This document shows, piece after piece, positions 45,649 to 55,057 of a DNA stretch of 64,000 nt; position 1 is the stretch's first letter, and the number at the start of each line of letters is the position of its first letter. A program made the position numbers and the translations under genes. Source of the stretch: Amanita rubescens (lineage: Eukaryota > Basidiomycota > Agaricomycetes > Agaricales > Amanitaceae); contig WION01000001.1 in NCBI GenBank assembly GCA_015039365.1, positions 1,178,001 through 1,242,000 on the forward strand, written 5' to 3'. The notes below the pieces were generated by a model that saw nothing but the letters and a program-made list of their open reading frames with translations, ran no database searches and was not told where the DNA came from.

Positions 45649-45858
45649 CTAGTCCGCCAAGATGCAGCAAGAACCCCTGTTGCACGCTTCCATCGTCGGC
45701 GCCTCGGAATTTTTGGCAAGGCGCGTCAAGCATCTTTGGAATTTTTTCCGGCAGGGATGCATATGGTAGACATCATCCTGGTTATTTTTGTTTATGCCCA
45801 GAAAATACGTAATGATGCCGAAAGGGCATCGCGCCACCAAATTTACACCAGCTACTAG
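45649..45858 (+). pseudogene. DUF6593-like copy A', 3' exon only
   Basis: An open 210-nt equivalent of exon 3 of copy A (LVRQDAARTPVARFHRRRLG to the same TAG) without exons 1 and 2, which are replaced by NLR-derived sequence. EFFPAGMHMVDIILVIFVYA shows a few substitutions relative to A. There is no promoter or start of its own. Confidence 0.85.
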
Positions 45859-45932
45859 AATCGTTATTTCCGTCATTCTGGCATTTCCTCTTATATTTTT
45901 GTCAAACGTTTACCCATGTTCATATGACCATT

Positions 45933-46037
45933 ATGCCAATCGTCCTGCCGATACCGGAATCTCTGATGACCCTGAAGTCATCCACGAAGGGCACTGGTCA
46001 GTGGTCAGTCATTTACATACCTATGCAGCTGAATATG
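45933..46037 (+). repeat. Decayed carnitine acyltransferase 3'-end fragment (spacer A')
   Basis: Counterpart of 40151-40250 (TGCCAATCGTCCTGCCGATA, GGAATCTCTGATGACCCTGA, CCTATGCAGCTGAATATGAA). Confidence 0.62.
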
Positions 46038-46404
46038 AATTGGGGCTTGAAACTATCCTGGTCTAGGAATCGATCAGGGATATTTTACTTTTGGCTAGTG
46101 GCAAATAACTTGCCGGGCCATGCGAGGTACCGCTTGCATCGACCACTTCACGGCTGTAATTGATCATGAACTTTTCATCTGCATACCAGCTGACAGCGCG
46201 CCGTGACGGCCGTGATTATCTGAACTAATTTTCACCAAGGCCACCAAAGAACACTTACGATTCCAGCGCACTGAAACGAATTTATACATATGAGCAAATG
46301 CCGGCCGACTTTTGCTGTGCAATTTGCTGTAGAGCAGCACCAGATATAAATGGCATCAAAGTCGTGTAACAGGCTTGGAATACCAGCCCGTAACACCTTA
46401 ACAG

Positions 46405-47159
46405 ATGCACCTTTACCTCACAAAGTGTTCTCACCTGAATAGCTCATACGTCGATGACGATGGCCAATTGTTATACAAAGTTGAGACACCGTTCAAGTTC
46501 TTCGGCCCAGTGTCGACCATTACGAGTGCATTATCCGGGGACATATCAAGCGCCAGCAAGATAAGCTCACCCCCTCCATACGACGTAATCGATGGAAATG
46601 GTGTCAAGGGCCAGGTGAGTACGACGTGGTAGCTGATGATGAACATAATATTGATCATGACTCAAAGGAGCACGCCAAGCTAAGCGATCAGCTGGCTCAT
46701 CTAGCAGAGATCAAATTCAACACGATAAGCTCATCAGTAATGAGTTATGACGGCAAAGTGTACGAGACGAGTCAATTCTTCAGCAAGAAAGGATGGCGTC
46801 GGTAGGCACTCCTTTATAAGCCAGGAGCATCACTGTAAAATTTCCTTTAGTGATCGTGTATTCACTGGCCCAGATAGTCTTGAATATCAGTGGATTTTAG
46901 GATGCAGATTCCCCGAAGTATGTCCTAGCCTCTCTGGAAAACGGTACAGATTGAAAACAAATCATAACAGCTAGTTCGCCGAGATGCTGCACGAACTCCT
47001 GTTGCACGATTCCATCGACGGTGCCTCGGGTTTTTTGGGAAGGCGCGTCGAGCATCTTTGGAAATATTCCCGGAAGGAATGCATATGGTCGACCTCATCT
47101 TGGTCACTTTTGTTTATATCCAAAAGATACGTAATGATGCAGAAAGGCGCCGGTTGTAG
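46405..47159 (+). CDS. DUF6593-like protein, array copy B' (possible newly formed intron)
   Basis: Four exons: 46405-46614, 46692-46801, 46851-46917 and 46971-47159, 191 residues. Family blocks are all present (MHLYLTKCSHLNSSYVDDDG, LAHLAEIKFNTISSSVMSYD, FTGPDSLEYQWILG, EGMHMVDLILVTFVYIQKIR). The first intron (46615-46691, GTGAGT...GATCAG, 77 nt, phase 0) occupies what is exon in the paralogues. Read in the paralogues' frame it still encodes EYDVVADDEHNIDHDSKE. One base is missing just before it (GGCCAGGTGAGTAC against GGCGATGTTGAGTAC in C'), which both breaks the frame and creates the donor. If spliced, the frame is restored; if not, translation stops at TAG after 75 codons. Confidence 0.75.
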
Positions 47160-47258
47160 GGTCACGGCTGCCAGGACTGGCTTCGATGTTTCCGTATTTC
47201 CAGTATTCCAGTGTTTCTTGTTATATTGTACCATGCTATGCAACTTGATATTTTGCGG

Positions 47259-47548
47259 CTAATTATATAACTAACAGAATGAGGTGACTTGCAATTCTTT
47301 CTCCTGCGAAGCAGTTCAGCTGCTATGCATCAATTAATATAGCACGTACAACCTCCAATAAAAGCACCATCAACCGCTCGATGTAAGAATATCACATATT
47401 CCAAGTTCTTCGCCAAAATCAGAGGCATGACCATTGATTAAATTGGTGTACGGTCCTAATTTTTCCGGGAATCCCGAGGTTGCGCCGGTCGCTCATTTGC
47501 AAGCCTATGCATCTGAATTAGACTGGTACAGATAGTGACCGAAGTTGT
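47259..47548 (+). repeat. Decayed carnitine acyltransferase 3'-end fragment (spacer B')
   Basis: Counterpart of 41371-41676 (CTAATTATATAACTAACAGA, GAATGAGGTGACTT, AGAGGCATGACCATTGATTA, GCCTATGCATCTGAATTAGA). No coding potential remains. Confidence 0.65.
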
Positions 47549-47892
47549 CCTCAGCAATTGAATTTCGAAAAATCATGCTAATGGCGAGCAAATCCCATGA
47601 GAGGCACCACTGAACCACGCATGGCCACAATGAATCATGAGGAAGGATGGGCCCAAGACATGTTTTTCAATGAACTTCCGTACCAGGCCTACCAGTGATC
47701 ACTGATACCGCGCGTGTCCAATGGAGCTAGGCTAAGTTGCTGGCGTGAATACTCGACAGGAGCATCGAAGAATACTTACGAGAGGCGTTGTACGAATTGT
47801 ACATATGAGCGGCAAGCTGCTAGCCGAGAGCCAACACATTATGGCATCAAACTCACAGCCTCCGAGAATAGGTAGCACTGCGCTCTTAACAG

Positions 47893-48662
47893 ATGCATCT
47901 CTACCTCACAAAGCGTTCCCATCTGAATAGCTCATACGTCAATAACGATGGCAAAGTGTTATATAAAGTCGAAACACCGTACAGGCTCGTCGGCCTCGCA
48001 TCGACGATTAAAAGCGCGCTACCAGGGGACATTGGCGCTCCAGGCCCCAACAGGATGAGCGAAACCTCTCCGCACGATCAAACCAGTGACAACGACGTCG
48101 AAGGCGATGTTGAGTACGACGTAGTACCCAACGACGACGACGAAAATGATATTGAACACGAGGAAACTGAACTACAAGTCCGGTTCGCGCATCTGGCAGG
48201 GGTCAAATTCAACAGGATAACCTCTTCAGTGATAAGATTTCGCGGCGAGGAATACGAGACGAGGAAGTTCTTCACCAGGAAAGAGTGGCACGGGCGGTAC
48301 GCACCTTTTTGAAGATCAGGAACATTATCATAATTTCCTTCGTTTCCTGCAGCCATCGTGCATTCATTGGCCCAGACGGTCTTGAATATCTGTGGATTTT
48401 AGGACGCAGAGTGCCGGAGGTATGTCGTAGCTTTGCTGGAGAAGGTTACTGGTCAATTGAAAACAAATCGTAACAGCTAGTTCGGCGAGATGAAGCACGA
48501 ACCCCCGTTGCACGATTCCATCGTCGGCGCCTTTTCGGCAAAGCGCGCCGAGCACCTGAGTCATTGGAGATTTTCTCGGAAGGAATGCACATGGTTGACT
48601 TCATCTTGGTCACTTTTGTTTATATCCAGAAAATACGTAATGACAAAGAGCGCGCAGGCTAG
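47893..48662 (+). CDS. DUF6593-like protein, array copy C' (intact)
   Basis: Exons 47893-48296, 48353-48419 and 48477-48662, 218 residues. MHLYLTKRSHLNSSYVNNDG, STIKSALPGDIGAPGPNR, acidic linker (VVPNDDDENDIEHEETE), RFAHLAGVKFNRITSSVIRF, KFFTRKEWHGR, HRAFIGPDGLEYLWILGRRV, ARTPVARFHRRRLFGKARRA and EGMHMVDFILVTFVYIQKIR. It is the complete counterpart of the broken copy C. Confidence 0.85.
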
Positions 48663-48948
48663 CTATTGGAGGTTACTGAGGGTTATTGGGCTGTTTGCCT
48701 TCCTTGTTCCCATCAGCATTTCAGCATCTCTTAATCATTTTTACCAGAGCATACCAGAGGAGATAAATAGTGATGCAGCGTTGCGGTTCGTAATACATCA
48801 TGTGCACCGGGGCTTCACCGGACCCGTTGGCCGGCACTGCGTTTTGGGATTCTTAGATAGGATAAAATCCTATAAAATCACGGTCGAAGAACAGTTACTT
48901 AGCTCCGAGTCCTTCGCAACAAAACCCTTGGACTTACGCTCTTAACAG

Positions 48949-49753
48949 ATGCATCTTTGGCTCACAAAGCGTTCTCATCTGAATAGCTTATACGTCAATG
49001 ACGATGGCCAAGTCTTATATAGAGTCGAGACGCCATTTAGATTCCTATCCGTCGGCCTGGTGTCGACCATCAAAAGTGCACTGCCTAGCGACATACCTGC
49101 TCCCGGTCCCAGCAGGGTACTAAACGAACCGCCTCCGCATAGTCTAATCAATGACAATGACGTCAAAGACGATGTCCAGTACGACACAGTACCCGCAGAC
49201 GACGTCGACGGAGAGGATACTGATTATGAGTCAAAAGAGGACGAGGCTGAACCACGCGTCCGGTTCGCGCATCTAGCAGAAATTAAATTCAACGAGATAA
49301 TGTCGTCAGTGATAAGATATCACGGAGAAGAATACGAGACAAATAAACTCTTTACAAAGAAAGAGATGGGCTGGTACGGCCGGTACGCACCCTTTCATTG
49401 TCTGAGGGCATCAATGTAACTGTTTTCTGTAGCCATCGTGCATTCGCTGGTCCGGACGGTCTTCAATATCAGTGGAATTTAGGAATTAGAGTTCCCGAGG
49501 TATGTCTGGCTTTTCTGGAAATGGTTGCATATTGAAAAATCATATGTAATAGCTAATTCGCCGAGATGCAGCCCGAACCCCGGTTGCTCGCTTCCATCGT
49601 CGACGCGTTGGGGTTTTCCGCAAGGCGCGCAGAGCATCATTGGAGATTTTCCCGGAAGGGGTGCATATGGTCGACTTCATCTTGATCACTTTTGTTTATA
49701 TCCAGAAAATACGTAATGACGCAGAAGGGTCGTCAACGGTGGTGAAGGTTTAA
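48949..49753 (+). CDS. DUF6593-like protein, array copy D (intact)
   Basis: Exons 48949-49382, 49433-49499 and 49553-49753, 233 residues. MHLWLTKRSHLNSLYVNDDG, GLVSTIKSALPSDIPAPGPS, a long acidic linker (DDVDGEDTDYESKEDEAE), RFAHLAEIKFNEIMSSVIRY, KLFTKKEMGWYGR, HRAFAGPDGLQYQWNLGIRV and EGVHMVDFILITFVYIQKIR, ending VVKV. It is the last array member and convergent with the carnitine acyltransferase gene; the two stop codons are 80 bp apart. The spacer between C' and D (48663-48948) does not obviously contain the acyltransferase fossil. Confidence 0.86.
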
Positions 49754-49833
49754 CACTACACTGCAGGCTACCAGTTATTTGTTTTCCTGCTTTCGTTATA
49801 CTATTGTCACATGGTTATTATATACGTTTATGA

Positions 49834-52644
49834 TCAGTACTCTGCCAATTGTATAACCTTGCCGATACCAGAATAAGGTGACTTCTTCCTCCTCCCAAGC
49901 AATTCAACCTCAGTGCTGTCGAAGAAGGAGTATCCCGCTATGCCCAAATCAATAAAGCGCCTCCGGTAAGGTCGTTGAAAACTCACGTAAAGGCACCTCT
50001 TCGTCCTCGTCAGACCCAGAAGCATGACCGTTAATCGGTCTACCGGTCTTGGAATCTCTGAGGATCCCGAGGTGATCCACAAACGGTGCTGGACGCTCAT
50101 TTGCAGATCTATGCAGCTGAATCAGGATACGCTGAATCTCGTGCAGATAGCTTTGAAGTGTATCGAGGAATCGTCGTGTTTGCAAATGTTTCGATGCCGC
50201 GACACTTAAAGAAAAAACCGAAAGTGAGCGCTATTGTGAGGGACCAGGGCGTCTCGGTACGCACAATGACAATCCATTCTCCTTGATGATATAGCCGATA
50301 CCATATCCATCGGCAGCAACCGGACCGAATCCGAATAAGCGTAATGCAGGATTTCCGCAATTTGATGTTGAGATGATGGATGTACATAGGTGAGCCCAAC
50401 CAGGATCCGTGAAGATGGCAGGCATCCTGACTTTCTCTGTGCTCTTAGCGTTCAGTGGTGGTGAGGTGAGCCCTGCATTTGTCGCATCAACCGCGTGCTC
50501 TGAAGTCGAAAGACTAGGCAGCATTGCAGAATTGGTTTCTGCGGCTATCTCGCGCTGTAGTAGACAGTAGAGCGCGTACAAGTGTCTTGATACTTGGTGA
50601 GAACAGATGTGGTTTCTGCAGACGATATTACCCTACCTATCTTGTCCCAATCCTTGACTACACTCTTTAGTGAGTCTGACATGATGATCGCATGCCCTCC
50701 TCAAAGCTAGGACCTTCTGCTGTGGAGTTGCCTCTGAGTAAAACACCTTGTCGGATATGTGTAAGGAATCTATAAAAGAAAAAGAGACAACGTACCTTGG
50801 TGAATTCTACACTTTGCTGCTGCACCGAGCGGATTGCTTCAGTGCGACCGTGTAAAAACGCTTTTGTCATAGCAGGTTCATACACGCACTCGACACGTCC
50901 TATATAGCGTGATCAGATACTCCGCAGTTCTGATAATTGAAAGTGTTCAGCTTACCATAAAGACCAAAGTAAGCTGCTTGGAAAGCCATTTGTACAAACG
51001 CATCGGGGCTGATGCTGTGACTTGTAATGAAGTTTTTCCCATATCCCTTAAATTCCAGCGCCTGACAATCGTTTTGGCAGATAAGATCGCTTAGCCTAGT
51101 CTCGGCGAATCGAACGCCAGCACGCAGCTCAGGTGTTAGGTCCCATTCCAGTTTCTTGGGCGTTGTATCAATCTTTTCAGCAACGGGATTTGCGATGCCG
51201 CCGGCGTGACCGCGGGGAGGTTTGTATGCTCTAGCATGAGGAGAGAGAGGCGCATGAAATAGAGTAGGTGCCGATGGATTTATGGAGTGTGCCAGGAGCA
51301 TGAGACCCTCTGTGTAAATATCGGCAGCGTATCTAAGGACGGTGTGGCCATCTACTCCCGTATGTTCGAAGTTGATTCCGGCAGCACCGTCTGCGCAAAC
51401 GATGATTTGAAGCTGTGAAAGAGATCAGTTTGTCGTACGCTAATGAGAAAGATAGGAAGTAGTGTACCTTATCATACCACCGATTAGTGCAAGTGCCAAC
51501 TTGCTCTCCATTCTGCAAGCTGTATGTACCGCACAAGAAATTACTGCAAAGATCTGCTAAGTTGTCGGGCGCTGCGTCGTCTAAGCAAACTATGAACAAC
51601 GCATTGTCGACTATTTGCAGGCAAGAAGCATTGTTCTTATCCTTCTCGAGTAGTTTGCGCAAGGAGGACCATGTTCTGCGGTTCTCTGTCGATAGAACGC
51701 CGATAGCGCGTCGCGCAACATCGTGCTTCTCGGTTTTATCAGCATCTTGAACGATAGCCTGCAGGTTCCGCAAGACCTCGCGTTCCGTCAGAAGGGGTCG
51801 GTTCTCTTCATCCAATGCATCAAACCAATCTGCAATCGCGTTCAGCTCGTAGAATTGGAAACCAAGCGGAATACACACAAAATTGACCACGTCTTAACAC
51901 AACAATATGTCTGGAGTCTGCATGAACGTCCATTCTACATCCTCGCTAGAAAAGATCAGGTCAGCAAGGGCCGCGAAGCATTGGACTAACGTCAGTTGGT
52001 ATTCTGGATGTGCCGAACAGTCTTAAATATTGGTCCATGTCGAGTGGAACCCCGCGGACGGTATCAGGTTCCAGCATACCTGCTCTCAAGTCGTGGATGA
52101 AGCCTAAAGAGGATATAATGAGGGTAGCAGCTCGAGGGAGTTGGGCACCGCGATCTGGACTGGGCTCATTCCTACCAGAAGAGTATTGGATGTGATCTGG
52201 GATAATGGATATCATGAACGCACTCGAGGACAAAGAAGGGGTTGAGGGTCAAGACGACCGGGTCACTGTGCGAGAGGTATGATTCATACCTTTCAACTTG
52301 GGGTAAGTCGAAGGATTTTCGAAGGATTTTATTTAGCTTACCAGAACTCTTCTATGTAGCTGAAGTAGATTTTTCAGCCTAAAAATGGAAAAAAAGACAC
52401 ATTTCTTCTACCTAGCCTTGTCTTTGGCATACTCCTTCAGCCTTTCTTGTATGCGAGGACCGTCATTTTTCAGAAAATCCTGCACTGCAGCTTTGGTCGC
52501 GGGGTATTCGTGTTCATCCTGAAGATACTCAAGAGCTCTTATATAGCGTCGACAAGTGTCCTCCAAAGAAGGGATCGGAAGCTTTGGCAGTTTGTCCTGA
52601 AAAGAAAAAGTACGACCAGACTTGGGCGGAGAGGGGAGTGACAT
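49834..52644 (-). CDS. Carnitine O-acetyltransferase (carnitine/choline acyltransferase family)
   Basis: Transfers acetyl groups between CoA and carnitine, feeding acetyl units into mitochondria. N-terminus LPKLPIPSLEDTCRRYIRAL and SYIEEFWYESYLSHSDPVVL. The active site NFEHTGVDGHTVLRYAADIY holds the catalytic His. Further segments are YGKNFITSHSISPDAFVQMA, CDRHLYALYCLLQRE-like DRHLYALYCLLQRE, IFTDPGWAHLCTSIISTSNC and GFGPVAADGYGIGYIIKE. At least six short introns; the last (GTGAGTTTTC...GGCATAG) joins the acidic DEDEEVPL to PGYSFFDSTEVELL. It lacks a clear mitochondrial presequence at the ATG at 52644 and has no PTS1 (ends LAEY), so it resembles the cytosolic/outer-membrane Yat-type enzymes; location is inferred. 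Its 3' end appears as fossils in the DUF6593 array. Confidence 0.92.
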
Positions 52645-52870
52645 GGTTAAACGATTTCATCCGAGCGAACGGCTCAGAAATACTACTAATTACGCTGCCG
52701 AGGCTTCCAATCTGAGCACCGTCAGACTGCTCAGTATTCCACGTGACAACCTCTTGGGCCACTCGCTCCTCGGAGTACCAGCCAGCTGGGTTTTCTCAAC
52801 GTTTCTATTTCGTGTTATTATGTAATATATCCTTTGAGATGGGGCTCTATCGAAAGTATAGATATCGGCC

Positions 52871-54077
52871 TCAAACATATTGGGCAAACCAGGGTATCAG
52901 TGACTGAGCGAGCGTGTAGCTGAAAATTAATTTGGGGCCAACCACGAGGATCTAAGTAGGATGAATAAATGGCCCGTCCACCAGAATTTCACGGACTTGC
53001 CTTTGGTGTAAGACCCTTGAAGAAGGCTGTAGGCCCCTCATGCTTGATCAGATCCTTAATGACAGTCATACCAGGTACTTTATGTTCAAAGTTCGCATTT
53101 TGGATACGTGTTTTGACCGTGTCGAGGGGAGCCGCGACGGTAATTGAGGCAACAGCTCCTGCGATGGATGCGATGAAGTTTTGCGTCCATGTTGCCTTGG
53201 AGTAATCGGTTACACCAAGGACATATTCCTTTGTTGCAGCGGATGCACCAAAGAGCTAAGGATAAGATAAACGGATGTGGAAATGGGTATGTGCGTTATG
53301 CTTACCGCAAAACTACCAGGAGCATTGCGTGCCATGGTCCAGCCCCATCCTCGGTATAATGCCGACCCTTCCTCCATGAAGATACGTATGACTCCTCGAC
53401 CTCGGAATGCATCGGGATTAACCTGGCGCTTGATTTTGAGAACATCTAGGGGAAGAAGGACCTAACCAGCTCTGAAGTGAAATTGTCTGATATGTATGAA
53501 ACTGATCTAACGTACGACTTCTCCTATGCCGGTCAAACTAGAAACAAGAGTGAGAAGACCATCAGAAGTCAAACCAAACCAACCTTCCGGCTGTGGCCTG
53601 CATCATCAATCTACCCTTCCGCTCCCCAAACACGTTTGTGAAGTTGCTTTTGTAGTGACGGTTAATTATGTCGTTGAACCACGGCTGGCCGCCGAATTTA
53701 TAAATACGTTGCGAGACCTTGTAACCAGCAGCATAGCCAAGACCAGGGAACAATGACAGTAGCTTGCGGCCCAGGGGGGCTGCAGAAGCATCACGGAAGA
53801 TGATGGGTGATAGTGTTGAAAATGACACCTATTGGTAATTCATACGACGTCAAACTAGCAAAAACATAACTTAAAGGTACCTTGGTTTTGTTGCTCATCA
53901 ACCGTTTCGCTACTGTATCCACCGGGTGGAAGATGAGGAGCTCGGCCACACCTGTAGAAGGAGTTTGTTGGCTTGCACAGTGCCGCAAAGAGCGTTACAC
54001 GAACCCGAAGCTCCTGAACCCAGAATGCGAGCTGTTCCAGATTCTTTTCCTTTGCCCGAGGATATCGTTGGCGACAT
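52871..54077 (-). CDS. GGC1: Mitochondrial GTP/GDP carrier
   Basis: Inner-membrane SLC25 carrier importing GTP in exchange for GDP. Exon 1 (ATG at 54077) encodes MSPTISSGKGKESGTARILG and, across an intron, GVAELLIFHPVDTVAKRLMS with the PxD carrier signature. Diagnostic for Ggc1: LFPGLGYAAGYKVSQRIYKF, GGQPWFNDIINRHYKSNF and VLLPLDVLKIKRQVNPDAF. Further: LYRGWGWTMARNAPGSFALF, VAAPLDTVKTRIQNANFEHK and AFFKGLTPKLVVVGPKLIFS. It ends SLIPWFAQYV at 52871-52873. The order and wording match the yeast protein closely, including the unusual long first matrix segment. It lies between other mitochondrial genes on the same strand. Confidence 0.95.
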
Positions 54078-54214
54078 ACTGCAGTGGACGCTCAGGTAGG
54101 TAAGGTTGCCACCACCACAATATTTCAGTTTTTACAAGCCATTGCATAACAAAACCAAACAGTCGATCAGACCCAATAAAGTAATTGCTACTATATACAC
54201 ATTGGGAAAGGTTG

Positions 54215-54866
54215 CTAACGAATTCGCTTGACATTCCCTCTGTAATCGTGGTCAAGAACATACTGGGCGACAACGGGAAAAGACATACCTATTGATCATG
54301 GCACTTTTATGTACCCGTAGTTTATCATCCAAGGCAGCGCTCTGACCTCTCACAACGGCAATAAGTTCGCGCGCTAGCCTCTCTTCTAATGTACGACCCG
54401 GTTTACCGTTTGAAGCCTTTAGTATCCACCGCACTGCATACCGCGTCCGTTGCTTTTCGCTCAGCGGCAGTGGTGTTGGTACTGATTTTGCACCCCAACT
54501 GTTGTTCACTATGCGAACTGCTGGGGCAGCAAGCTCAATGGCTTTGCGGAAAAGAGGCAATGGGGGTTCTCGTGTCAAGGTGTGGATGTAAAGGAGAGTT
54601 TTAGAGGTAATGCGTGACGCTTTCGCCCTGCGTCCGCCCTGCATGATATTGGACGTGACATAATGCAGCAGGGGGTCCTCAGCGGGAGGAATATCTGGTA
54701 CATCTGGCACTGACGGTAGGCTGGGCCGCTGCTTCGAGGGGGGTAAAGAGGGTACACCAATAGTGGCGAGCGTGTTCGTTAATTGTGTACTTGTTTTTGC
54801 AGGGATGGCTGTCGACAAGGCCCTGATGGACGGAGAAAGGGACCTTGCGACAATGCTTGCGAGCAT
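54215..54866 (-). CDS. RSM7: Mitochondrial small-subunit ribosomal protein uS7m
   Basis: Binds the 3' major domain of mitochondrial small-subunit rRNA. The presequence-like start MLASIVARSLSPSIRALSTA is followed by uS7 motifs: YVTSNIMQGGRRAKASRITS, FRKAIELAAPAVRIVNNSWG, RTRYAVRWILKASNG and ERLARELIAVV. Exons: 54866-54289 and 54239-54215; a 49-nt intron near the end splits an Arg codon, giving the tail INRGNVKRIR. The ATG at 54866 is preferred over upstream in-frame methionines because it begins a good presequence and leaves 191 bp to the divergent eIF2A start. Confidence 0.93.
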
Positions 54867-55057
54867 TGAAGGAGGAGAGTGACAGATGTCACACGTCACG
54901 CAGGGACCTGCCCTGAATTGAGGATTTGACGAGAAAGGAAAGAATGAAATAGGATTTTCATTGCTTCGCCGGGTATTTCGCTCGAACGACCGCCTTTGAG
55001 GCATTAATTTGCTTCAAGCCCCTCTGCCTTTCTCTACCACGTCCGACGGCGTCCACA

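Larger units (their letters stand above)
45624..48310 (+). repeat. Segmental duplication, block 2 (pairs with 39840-42253)
   Basis: Begins at TGGTTGAAAACAAATGATCG, matching intron 2 of copy A, and continues through A', B' and C' in the same order and spacing as block 1. Its copies B' and C' are more complete than B and C, so block 2 is not simply derived from block 1 in its present state. Confidence 0.85.

Noticed and set aside
39219..49753. The array as a transposon or CRISPR-like repeat
   Set aside because: Repeat units are spliced protein-coding genes with family motifs. No transposase, reverse transcriptase, terminal repeats or target-site duplications were seen.
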